Positions 46,101 through 55,599 of a stretch of 64,000 nt of DNA are shown here, piece after piece. The DNA lies in assembly GCA_947652115.1 (NCBI GenBank), contig OX393569.1, positions 7,138,294 to 7,202,293 of the forward strand, written 5' to 3'. This DNA comes from Blastomussa wellsi (lineage: Eukaryota; Cnidaria; Anthozoa; Scleractinia; Plerogyridae). Made by a program: the position numbers and the translations under genes. How positions within the stretch are numbered: position 1 is the stretch's first letter; each line of letters opens with the position of its first letter. The notes under the pieces were generated by a model that searched no databases, was not told where the DNA came from, and worked only from the letters and a program-made list of their open reading frames with translations.

Positions 46101-46331
46101 CTACTATATACCTTTGACCACCTTTATCCCTGGTTTCAACGAAAATCAATCACTTTGCAGAGAGAAAACAATACATTCCCGCCTTTGCAATTTGAGCCTA
46201 TCTGAGCCTATCGAATGTCGAGTAAAAAAATTAAGTTGAATTCTAATTTGTTTGCTTGTCTTTGATTTACTCATTGTTCTAGTATTATTCCTCAGTTCTA
46301 CTCGTTAACTAGTTTTGATTAACTAGTTTTG

Positions 46332-47990
46332 TTAATTGAGAATTCTCACATCTGAACTGTTGATTGTTGGAATCCAATCTTCATTTTCGCCGAACTTTAA
46401 AAGTTATCCCTTGTTCTTGTTATACGCTACAATGGTCCCTTTAAACCATCCTAGGTAGTTGACTTTACCATCTATTTCCTGTTGATATTCTACTCCAACA
46501 GAAGAGTTCATCAAAGCCCTTCCTGTTTTTTTTACGGTTTTCCCTTTTTCTCTTTGCATAAGCTTAGCTCTCTTGTCTGGAGGTGTGAGATCTCTTTCGG
46601 ATTCTATTAAACTGGCCCGCTTCCTCTTGCGTCTTTTATTTAAGTCTGCTGTCTGGCTTCTGGTTTCGTAACCTGTGTTGATGTTTTTCTCCCTGGCAAC
46701 AATTTTAACTGCATGAAGTTTGTCTTCCAGGTATACATTTCGAAGTGATCGACACAGAATCGTTGCTGCATCCCTCTTTGATGGACGCCTGTTCAGCGAC
46801 TCAACTGGGTTATTTGTGTTGGGCGTAGCTATAGAGTCCCAATCTTCGCTGTCCCTCAGAGTGAACGCCTTACAAAACATTCGTAAAATTCGGTCTCTTG
46901 ACCACGATTTCACCCAGTGCTCTAATTTACTCCAATGGCTAGTGTCAATGTCATCTCTCAATTCTGGTAGATGTCCTGAGAGGAGATGCCGAACTCTCGA
47001 AGGCCTTACCTTCCCACAAAGGACATCAAAAATTAAGAAAACACTCTCTTTGTCTTCCAGGGCTTCAATTTGATAGGCCAGGTGTCTAAACGAATCATAC
47101 TCTTACTTTGTTTTTGTAACAATATCGTTAACATGGTTAACGGATGTTTTACAGTCAAAACTGCAACCTCTGTTTTGGAAAGCTAGGGGCCGATGGTTTA
47201 TTCAAAGCCATTGTACTGTGGTTGATCAAAGTCTACCATTACTTGACGTAGATGTTCACCATTTTTAAAGGCTGGATGAATTTTTGTCACGTAACTGAAC
47301 ACTTCTGAAAAGGCGATTGCATGGGAATCGCCATCGTGCTTGCTACATAGAATTCTGGCAACTGCGTTAAATTCATGTGTGAGTTTTAGATCCGAGTTTA
47401 ACGCGAACCTCTAACCGCGGTTTGCGGTTACCCGTTTGCGGTTCGACGTTCAAACGTAATTCCATTTAGATTGGCGGTGGACTAGATTGGTCGCCATTTT
47501 GAATCAGCAGCCATGAACGGCACTTTTTTTAAAAATCCAATAGAATTCATCAAATTTAGCATTTGACCCAAATTTGTGTTTCTGCTAATGGATTAAGACC
47601 TGCTCCTCAATATTTTTGTATCAGTACGTGGGATAAAACGAGAATTATATGCTAAAAGCTTTCAGGTAAATGGTATACGTGAAAACACACCTCTCCACGT
47701 TGAAAACGCACGTCGAAAACCTCAAACGTGACGCGAAAGACTGGTCACGTGACCTCCAGCGGTTCGCGGTTCGCGGTAAACTCGAATCTAAAACTGTCTA
47801 ATAGCTCTGCTTGGTAAGGAGTCAGGAAAAATGCAAAACTGCGAGACGGTGACAACAGATATTCTCTTCCTTCCATCCGATACTTTCCCATCTTTTGGTT
47901 TACTAATTCAGTAAATTCATTGTCGTCTGCGTCTTTGTTGTTTTCTTGGATTTTCCTGAAGTCCTCAAATTCTAATACTTAAATGATTGG
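46332..47990 (-). pseudogene. Mutator-like (MULE) transposase remnant, broken
   Basis: On the minus strand, pieces of one protein appear in order: [12 protein letters not shown] and [20 protein letters not shown] (47988 to 47796), [20 protein letters not shown] and [13 protein letters not shown] (47380 to about 47190), QNRGCSFDCKTSVNHVNDIV (about 47180-47110), and a long 3' part with [10 protein letters not shown] (46961-46404). The VDFDQ/RGC/TNNPVES pattern fits Mutator-type transposases. It is broken by a 414-bp MITE at 47382-47795, frameshifts near 47.0-47.2 kb, and an in-frame TAA at 46404; beyond that stop the same frame continues with FGENEDWIPTINSSDVRIL to 46332. Dead element. Confidence 0.6.
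47382..47795. mobile_element. MITE inserted in the MULE remnant
   Basis: 414 bp with inverted ends AGTTTTAGATCCGAGTTTA and TAAACTCGAATCTAAAACT, followed inward by CGCGGTTCGCGG-type repeats on both sides. It splits the transposase frame between TPYQAELLD and LKLTHEFN. No clear target duplication. Confidence 0.7.
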
Positions 47991-48351
47991 TTCACGTTCT
48001 GGGCGTCTTTTACTGGTACTGACAACTGTCAGGTGCTTTTCTCTTCTCACTCTGATTCACCTTAACGGGCTACTCGATGTAAAGGGGGCTTGGTGTAAGT
48101 GTTTAAAGCGTCTACTTGCCTTAAACCACCCGAATTCGACTTCTGTTTGATGTCAGTTTGTCCCTCACAACCTCTACTCTTGTCCTATTTTTTTTGTTAT
48201 AACACGCCGACGGTCGGAGAATGTCGTTTTATCGGGATAAAATAAGTCTCGAAAAATCCTTTTGAGGAGGTCATGAGCTCAGTAAATTATCGGAGGGAAT
48301 GACGTGATTTCAGTTTCTTTTGTTTACTATTTCCTTTTCTTCTTATAATTT

Positions 48352-48427
48352 TCTGATCCGTGATCCGATCCGTGACCCGATCCGTGATCCGATCCGTGAT
48401 CCGGACCGTGATCCGATCCGATCCTGG
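48352..48427. repeat. 12-bp minisatellite (GATCCGATCCGT)
   Basis: About six copies of a GATCCGATCCGT/GATCCGTGATCC unit with few mismatches. Confidence 0.75.
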
Positions 48428-48474
48428 TTTTTTCAACGCCAACTTTATTCCGTCATGTCATCACTGTGTATCCC

Positions 48475-49440
48475 GCAGATCAACCCAATCTCCTGCTAAG
48501 AATGTAGACAGTCTACATTGGGAAATTAGGGTAGTTAATGTATATTGTCTAGATTTATTGACGCGTAACCACACATTAATTTAGTAAGCACACGGGTAAC
48601 GCCATATATATTTAAAATTATCGATTTCCTGCTGCCATTTCCCGGCAGTGTGGTGGTCATGCGACGCATTCATGATGCGGGTGACCCGAGTTCGACTCGG
48701 TGCTTTTAACATTGACCTTTCCTGTGTTTCCTTTTTCAAAATCCTAAAAAAATGGAAGTGTCGCGAGCCATTCCTGTATTTAGCCGCTCGTGTTATGACG
48801 CGAAGCCGCCATTTTGAAATGATCATGAATTCATTTGGAGCGCTTTGATACCAGTCCTCTCCCGTGTGCTTGGTCAATAAATGTAGACACAATACACTAT
48901 TTTTTTTTATAAGAACCTTCTTTATAAGAACGTTGAGGCTGAAATAAACCAACATTTTAAGAACGTATTAAGAACATTCCCCAGGCTGAGACTCGATTAA
49001 GAACGCTTTTATTTTGCTCACTGTATATCTTAAATGTTGGTTAACGAATGGTTTGCTGCGCGTACTGTCCCGTTGTCAATCTCTATGTTCAATGCTTTTT
49101 CTGAAGCCAAATTTAGCCATTGTTGGTTGACGAGAGATCTCGCACGTGGTTTCAGAGCAAGTCGCTTAAGAATGTGCAAGAAACTTCATACTACATCTCA
49201 GCCAGCAATGAACTTTGATAGGTTTCCTATTCACGTTCGCATCATGAAATACTATAACATGTAAATCTAAGAACATTTAAAGAACGCTTTCAGCCTCAAA
49301 TCGCAAAAAAATATAAGAATGTTCAGCCTCAGCTACAAAATTAGACGTTCTTATATAAAAAAAGAGTGTACATTAACTACCCTAATTTCCCAATGTAGAC
49401 TGTCTACATTCTCTAGCGGGAGATTGGGTTGCGTAGATAC
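48475..49440. mobile_element. About 965-bp element with 70-bp inverted ends, with a nested element
   Basis: ACCCAATCTCCTGCTAAGAA and TGTAGACAGTCTACATTGGG at the left recur inverted at the right end (CCCAATGTAGACTGTCTACA). Inside, about 48890-49370 is bounded by inverted AAGAACGTT/AGCCTCA blocks, suggesting a second element. A 76-codon ATG frame at 49034-49264 lies within it and resembles nothing I know. Confidence 0.6.
48640..48712 (+). repeat. tRNA-like remnant (Met-like anticodon region)
   Basis: A B box-like GAGTTCGACTC follows a CATTCATGATG stem-loop that would place CAT at the anticodon. The A box is poor and the acceptor stem is not convincing. It lies inside a larger inverted-repeat element (48475-49440), so it is most likely a SINE or tRNA relic. 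Confidence 0.3.
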
Positions 49441-50065
49441 AGAAAGCCAAAAGAAGTACAGCATGAAAACCCGTTGATATGGCCAAAAACGGGCTAAGGA
49501 AATCCAGCCTGCGTAGCAAACGTTCACAAGCGAACGAAGAGCTGTTATGATCTGTTATTGTATATATTCTTCGCTCTTCGCTCGGGCGGGAACGCTTGCC
49601 ACGCAGGTTAAAGGAAATCTGCCCGTGTTATCGGAATCTGGTTGGGTCAATTTCATGGTCTACTTCAATTGACGTCTTGAAAGAGCAAGAGAAAACACGC
49701 TTGCGGGCTGGGTTGAAAACTTTTGTGTTTGTTCTCTTGAATGACTTGATCGCTTTGTAATTTAGCTAAGCGGCCGTTACCGTTTGCCAAGTTTATTTCT
49801 TTTTTATGTAAATTGTATTTTGATTGGTTTCAATTAGTGATTAGTCAACCACAAAATCACACAGGTCAATTACATCACGGTATATCACAAGTTACAGGCT
49901 TTTCAGTGAATAAAATAGTATCATTCCATTTTGTGTCTCAAGCACTGTATGGTCAATTATCAATAGGTACTTTGTTCGAGTGGCCGTATTAACGAGGTAA
50001 AAGTAAAGAAGTATACAGGTCGGGAAAAATTGGACAGACACACACACAGGTACGTTTTAAATTAG

Positions 50066-50067
<2 letters not shown>

Positions 50068-50110
<43 letters not shown>

Positions 50111-50215
50111 GTATAACAATATAATTTGGTTTTATCAACTGGGTTGATAATGTCAATTGGCCACCATAAAGAGATTCAATTGCTGACGTTTCGAGCGTTA
50201 GCCCTTTGTCGGAGC
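50068..50215 (-). mobile_element. Penelope-like terminal repeat, single copy
   Basis: The reverse-complement relative of the right half of 45850-46100: GTGGTGCTGCGTCGGTGGGA, then GGTTTTATCAACTGGGTTGA and CTGACGTTTCGAGCG. Confidence 0.45.
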
Positions 50216-50279
50216 GAAGCGGTTGCGTAGCTGGCGGTTTAACTTTGTTTGCGCTTTCAAAGCTTTGAGTGGCGGAGCA

Positions 50280-50714
50280 GCCATAAGCCGGAAAAGGTCT
50301 ATTCCCATTTTTAACCTTTACGTAACGGCTAAAATGAGATAAACATAAATATACTATTCCCATTTTTAACCTTTGCTTAACGGCAAAAATTAATGGCAAA
50401 AACTAGACACACATAAATATGTATTCATATTTTTAGCCTTTATTTAACGGCAAAAACTAGACACACAAATATTTTGGCTAAAACATTATGTTATGTTTGG
50501 ATGCTTAGCCGTTATGTAATGGCGAAAATTGGTCAATTCTATTGTCGTGCGATTTTTCGCCTGATAAGTAAAATATATAAAGCAAGTTTGTGGCTAAAAA
50601 TGCGGTACAGCTATAGAAAAAGTTTAATGGAAAATTCGCAATTATCTAAACATCGGTGGCTAATTTGCATTACAATATGAAAACCATCATGGCGGCTATC
50701 GTGAATATGGTCTA
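50280..50714 (-). mobile_element. Element with TAGACC tip and internal GTTAAGTAACGGCTAAAA array, copy 2
   Basis: On the minus strand it begins TAGACCATATTCACGATAGC followed by CGCCATG, then the degenerate TTAAGTAACGGC repeats. It is the reverse-orientation relative of 44061-44760. Confidence 0.55.
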
Positions 50715-51099
50715 TACCCTGTTCAGAAAATCTGGGGTGCCTGCGATCATGCTCTCCCTCCCTACTGTTCGTTGCTGTTCGGTTGCTGTATTGCAGATAT
50801 CCTCCTCTTCCACAAGTGAAGCCGTCGACTGAAATCAAATAAGCCGGAATTAGAACACTCCTGCTACTTTCGCGGTAAGGTGGTGGCGCGCAGGTGGTCC
50901 TGTATGTCACGAAATTTCTGGCTTAAAGCTTGTACGGAAACACCGGAATTTCCGCTGACTAAAAACATGTAAAGCCGATCTGTCAACACAGTTGTTTCGG
51001 AGACGCTAAAAACTTTATTGTGCAACACGTATCAGGTTGTATGTGCGTTTTGCTTTGCCATTAGGGCTGCATTATGTTGTAGATTCTAGCAGTGATTTG

Positions 51100-51170
51100 G
51101 CAGGCTAGAACGATATATTATTGCTTAGCCGGCGACAGAAAAAGGTTGTTGCTGAAGGCATAAGGTGAGT
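51100..51170 (+). promoter_or_regulatory. Possible non-coding exon with a strong donor
   Basis: GGCATAAG|GTGAGTTTT near 51168 is a good 5' splice site in otherwise unannotated DNA. It could be a leader exon for the membrane-protein gene at 55219, whose coding exon has an acceptor at 55209. Speculative. Confidence 0.2.
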
Positions 51171-52147
51171 TTTTTGTTCGAAGTGTATGATGTTTTGGGA
51201 GTAAATATTGTTTCCGTCCAATTCGAAAATCCATTGCACGTTAATTTTGCACCTTGTGCTACGTATTAGATCTGTAGCAGACGAGCAGCACTTTCGCTTA
51301 TTTTGCGGCTAGAATCTTTGCCTTGACAATTAGTTGAATTGAAATCTCAACGAGCTAAATAATTTAAATTGACTTGAAGTGCATTTTACATTCCTAGAAC
51401 TATGCAGAACGTTTGCTTTCGTTGGTTTTATATACTTCAATTGATTAATTGGCTCCAAGCGACAAACACTCGATTTCAGGACGTTGATCTTTGCATTATT
51501 AGAAAGACTTATGTACTACAAACAAGGAAAATGAATAACGTGGGGCCACGCATAAAATCGTAGGGAAATTAAAGGGGCTTTAAAGAGACGGATGTAAACA
51601 TCTTTATAATCGTTTAAAAATTAAACTAATTTTTAATACTGAAATCTTTTTGCAGATTTCAGGTACAAATAAGATCAAAAGTTAGGAGTCCAGGGTTTAA
51701 GGCGGAGTGAGAAGTCATTCACAGCCGGCGAGCTAGAGAGCTTTTTAAAAAGCATTTCAGATGTCAGGGCACAGGGACCAGAGGAGTTATGCTTGAAACA
51801 TCAATAAAAGAAACGTCTTACCTTCGTTCTTGTATTTATTCTCTTAGCTAAAACCTCATTTGCGAACCAAACATACGTATATTCAGTTTCGAACCGCCAT
51901 CATTCTGAATAGTGTCGACCGCTGTGCATTCAGTTGGACGAAGTCCAACGAATGATTTTCGGAAAGCGTTCGTAAGGTAAGACGAAGGTAAGACGTTTCT
52001 GTTATTGATGTTTCAAGCATAACTCCTCTGCTCCCTGTGGTCAGGGCTCGACAATGAAAACAGGCTCCTTTTGGCGAAGAAAATTTTCGGAGACCTAAGC
52101 GAGCCGAGCATGGCCTGGGGAGGAGGGCTGGGAACACCGAGAATGCG

Positions 52148-52290
52148 CATTCTCGTCCCCAGAGCCACTTGTCCCTCTTAGCCACTTGTTCCTCGTGCAC
52201 TGGCTCTGGGGACACATGATTTGATTGGCTGGAATCAAACAAAGGGAGCCCAGTCACATCAGGCGTTTTAAAATCCGTTTGTCGTTAACA
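52148..52290. mobile_element. Foldback MITE, truncated copy E
   Basis: It begins CATTCTCGTCCCCAGAGCCAC and runs through the inner GTTTTAAAATCC block, then breaks off near 52290 without a right half. Confidence 0.65.
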
Positions 52291-52879
52291 TGTCAATCCC
52301 AACAGTACGGTCAGCCTTTCTGTATTCAGTTCTTTTAATCATTTTAGTGCAAACGAGCGGAAGGGCGATGCTTATAGCAAAAATTGGAAGCAAAATTGTG
52401 AAGGTGGAAATTGAGAGGTAAATAAACAGTAGACATAAAACAATGCACAAAGGAGTTTCCTTGAAAATTTGCAGACATTCTCATGTTTTTCGCGGTGTCG
52501 GATGAGCAAATAAGAAAGTCTACAGGCTCTCCCCCAGATCACGCTCTGCTCCTTTCACTCGCCGAAATTTTTCCACCAAAACTTCTCCACTGGAAATCCT
52601 GTTCGCAGGCTACAATAAATAACAATTCTAGTGCTTTGGATTTCTTTCGTTCTCTAGATTTGGGTTTTCCGTACTGAAAATGGAAAATCGCGAGCCTTGC
52701 AAGTCCTTGCAAACAAGAAACAAAAATCATAGACTGCCGGGCCTATTGTTTCAAAAGGCTTGAAATATGAGAACATCAGGATAAATTATAAGGGAGCGAA
52801 TCACAGGTCACCCACCATGTCTCTCTTGCGCTCTTTTGCAGCAGCGTAAAATTTCCCAAAAAACGATGTAAGAAATTTT

Positions 52880-53010
52880 GATGAAAATTCGGCTAAAATT
52901 TGCGACAAGCATTTTATGGATCGACAAGAGCCCAAATGCCCCACAGTCTGGACCAAAGGAGCTGTCCAGATTCCCCATCGTACGGCTGTTCGCCTCTGGG
53001 CTCAATCAAA
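52880..53010 (+). pseudogene. Possible THAP-type fragment (second half)
   Basis: A frame reading KICDKHFMDRQEPKCPTVWT contains the C-x2-H pair and context of the second half of a THAP finger. No first half is joined to it. Confidence 0.2.
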
Positions 53011-53131
53011 AGTTAATCGAAGGCATTAACATCTGCACAGATGAGATGCACTGTTTCTCGTGGCAATCAATCTTTCTCATGGTTCGCTCAGTGATTGTAA
53101 GATCAAAGACCAGTCAGAAATAAGACCAAAG

Positions 53132-53289
53132 CAGGGGCGGATTTAGGGGGAGGGTGCAGGGGGTGCGCACCCCTCCCTGAGATGACCTGCGACTTTCTAA
53201 TATAACTAGTATTCTGCTTACGTCACCCATCAATTATGAATTCCTTAGTGGTGCACCCCCTCCTGAGAAAAATCCTGGATCCGCCCCTG
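53132..53289. mobile_element. MITE with CAGGGGCGGAT ends, copy 2 (5-bp duplication)
   Basis: 158 bp, the near-identical reverse complement of 41010-41167, flanked by CAAAG at 53127-53131 and 53290-53294. Confidence 0.8.
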
Positions 53290-53935
53290 CAAAGCCAATC
53301 GCGACTCGAGTTTTCCCGCACTTTGTGTCGGCTACGTGTAATAACTTCGAGTTTTGATTGGTTCACTGGATTGCCTACGTCGTTTTTGATTGGCCAAAGT
53401 AATTACTTTGGTTGTGATTTTATGACACGAAACTGGTTCTAATAGCCTATGAACAGACTCAAGTTTGGCGCTGCTAGAGTAGACAAGCCGCGAGAAAGTA
53501 CCGTACCAGACTCCTCCCGCAAGATCACTCGCAAACCCGTTTTGGTCGTAACCTTCAGGCGTTCTTCTTATCGCGGCAAGGGCAAGATACTTCATCTGAT
53601 CTCAGGTTACGTTCTTCACCGTTCGCGTCCTTCGCGCTGAAGGCACCCCAGAAAAAAACGAGAGAATGACTGAAGATGTGACCATTTTGGCAATTTTTGA
53701 GGAAACCCCTGAATATTAAAGGTTAAGATTTATGTTTAAGGTGGATTGTTTAATGTTGTCTCACTTCTCAATTTCCACCTCATAATTATTTCCTATTTTT
53801 CTATAAGCATCGTAAGCTCGCACGTTTGGGCTAAAATCAAGTCATCGATTGGTCATGGCCTCCCTTGCTAAACGATGCCACTCGAGAAATCGTGACGTCA
53901 TGCACATTCACGGTTTGTTTTTAGGCGGTGTCGCG

Positions 53936-53998
53936 CTCACTCGTCCCCAGTCGTCTCCTGGTATTTTGCTCATAAGAGACGATTGGGGACGAGTCACT
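53936..53998. mobile_element. Small hairpin with CTCGTCCCCAG tips
   Basis: TCACTCGTCCCCAGTCGTCTC pairs with GAGACGATTGGGGACGAGT around a 20-base loop. It shares the CTCGTCCCCA tip with the larger foldback MITEs. Confidence 0.5.
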
Positions 53999-54154
53999 TG
54001 CTTGCTCGTAGATTACACAGACAAAAGTGATGATGCAGTGTTTTATAAGGAATCATAGGTCAATTTTTACGAAACAAGATGAAAGTTTTTATGGTAGGAG
54101 TAAATTACAAAGAACCTCCCGTCTACTTTGAAAATTTGTTTTCTGTCTATTTAA

Positions 54155-54195
54155 CAATTATTCCACGAGTGCGCGTTGGATATGAGATGGTAGAT

Positions 54196-54228
<33 letters not shown>

Positions 54229-54231
54229 AAC

Positions 54232-54266
<35 letters not shown>

Positions 54267-54432
54267 TTTTATTAAAAACGCCAAAAAAAACATTGTACAA
54301 ACATTGCGAGAGATGCATTCTTTTGCGCGTACACCTACCATATTTGTAGGTCAATGGTATATAAGCTCATATACCATTGCCTCTAAACCAATCAGAACTC
54401 AGGAAATGCAATATACCATAGCTAGTTTTTAA
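54155..54432. mobile_element. Foldback element with GTTGGATATGAGATGG arms, copy 2
   Basis: Same arms and 3' segment as the copy at 38790, including GCTCATATACCATTGCCTCT and GCAATATACCATAGCTAG. The loop here is longer (GCCAACGAGGCGCGTAGC). Confidence 0.65.
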
Positions 54433-54522
54433 TACTAATGATTATCTCAGTATTTATTTCAAATTAAAGTTTTTGAAGGAGAAAAACGCCCTAGGGACGA
54501 ACTTGCCTTTTTAGCGGAGCAC

Positions 54523-54809
54523 CATTCTCGTCCCCAGAGCCACTTGTCCCTCTTAGCCGGCTGGGCCTGTGCACGAAAAACAAGTGGCTCTGGGGACACA
54601 TGATTCGATTGGCTGAAAACTAACAAAGGGAGTCCAATCATATCTACCGTTTTAAACGTGTTAATGATTTGTGATTTTAAAACGGCTGATGTGATTGGAC
54701 TCCCTTTGTTTGATTTCAGCGAATCAAATCGTGTGTCCCCAGAGCCACTTGTTCCTCGTGCACAGGCCCAGCCGGCTAAGAAGGACAAGTGGCTCTGGGG
54801 ACGAGAATG
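54523..54809. mobile_element. Foldback MITE, copy C (9-bp target duplication)
   Basis: Same family. The flanks are GCGGAGCAC at 54514-54522 and GCGGAGCCC at 54810-54818, a 9-bp duplication with one mismatch. Confidence 0.83.
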
Positions 54810-55062
54810 GCGGAGCCCCATAACCATAGAAATTGTAAAACCATACTTGCATTGAAACAGGAGAACCATGCCTTTCATATTTCATGGTTATTAATGGTAG
54901 CGGGCGCGTACGTCCTGCGTACGTGAATGATGATAGCCGGTTGCCGTTCTTTCATTAGACTTGCCACATAGTCGACCTCACGAGTTTTCAGAAGAAGAAA
55001 AGACCTAAGCGAGCGAAGCGAAGAGCGGCCGAGCGCGAAGGTCGTGAAGCGACCAAGCGAGC

Positions 55063-55072
55063 CATATATAAA
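55063..55072 (+). promoter_or_regulatory. TATA box upstream of the second membrane-protein gene
   Basis: CATATATAAA lies 155 bases before the ATG at 55219, which would put transcription start near 55095 and give a leader of about 125 bases without splicing. The acceptor at 55209 would then be unused, or used by a longer transcript. Confidence 0.4.
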
Positions 55073-55218
55073 CAAGACGAAGGACTTTTTCGAAAGTCTA
55101 TTATTTCATAAATTAGGACTCAAGAGAGCGGCGAAAATCGAGCTTGGAAAGCGCTTTTACTTGTAAACCTGTCACATTGTTTATTCTCGCATTTCTTTTT
55201 TCTCACCAGGTTTTAACC

Positions 55219-55599
55219 ATGGACACAAAAAGCTTAATAGCTATAATATGCGCCGTCATCGCTATTGTTATTCTTCTTTCTCTCGCTATCTACACCGTGA
55301 TCACAGATTGGAGGAAAATTAACATGGAATACGACGATCAGAGGAAGCATTCAGCGACAGAAGCGGCGCCACACGCGTATGAAAATATGGAGTGTATCCA
55401 AAACGAGCATGCGTTCAGCGACAATAACGTCACGGACAACGCGGCCGAGAGAGCGAGCAGTCAGTATGAGCAGATAACGTCTGACCGCTGTCAAACTGCG
55501 GATTTGAATACTCAGGCGGAAATGGCGTGTACACAGAGTGACCAATCAGCGGGAAAGGGCGTGCTTGTTCACTTGCAGAAAAACGAAACCAGATTTTGA
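55219..55599 (+). CDS. Small single-pass membrane protein with SH2-type tyrosine motifs (126 aa)
   Basis: No known family is recognised. The first ATG is 55219 (AACCATGGAC, a near-optimal context). The longer frame from 55144 starts with TTG and spans a pyrimidine tract and splice acceptor (TTTTTTCTCACCAG), so it is not used. Five residues precede a single hydrophobic helix (about 6-29, LIAIICAVIAIVILLSLAIY), then WRKINMEY, predicting a short outside N-terminus and a cytoplasmic tail of about 95 residues. The tail contains AYENMEC, which fits both YxN (Grb2) and YxxM (PI3-kinase), and SQYEQI, which fits the ITIM pattern S-x-Y-x-x-I. It is Ser/Thr/Gln rich and acidic. The protein at 21934 has the same plan; similarity outside the helix is weak. 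Function is inferred only. Confidence 0.6.
   Translation: MDTKSLIAIICAVIAIVILLSLAIYTVITDWRKINMEYDDQRKHSATEAAPHAYENMECIQNEHAFSDNNVTDNAAERASSQYEQITSDRCQTADLNTQAEMACTQSDQSAGKGVLVHLQKNETRF

Noticed and set aside
55144..55218. N-terminal extension of the second membrane protein with a signal-peptide look
   Set aside because: It begins at TTG and its hydrophobic run is the pyrimidine tract and AG of a splice acceptor.
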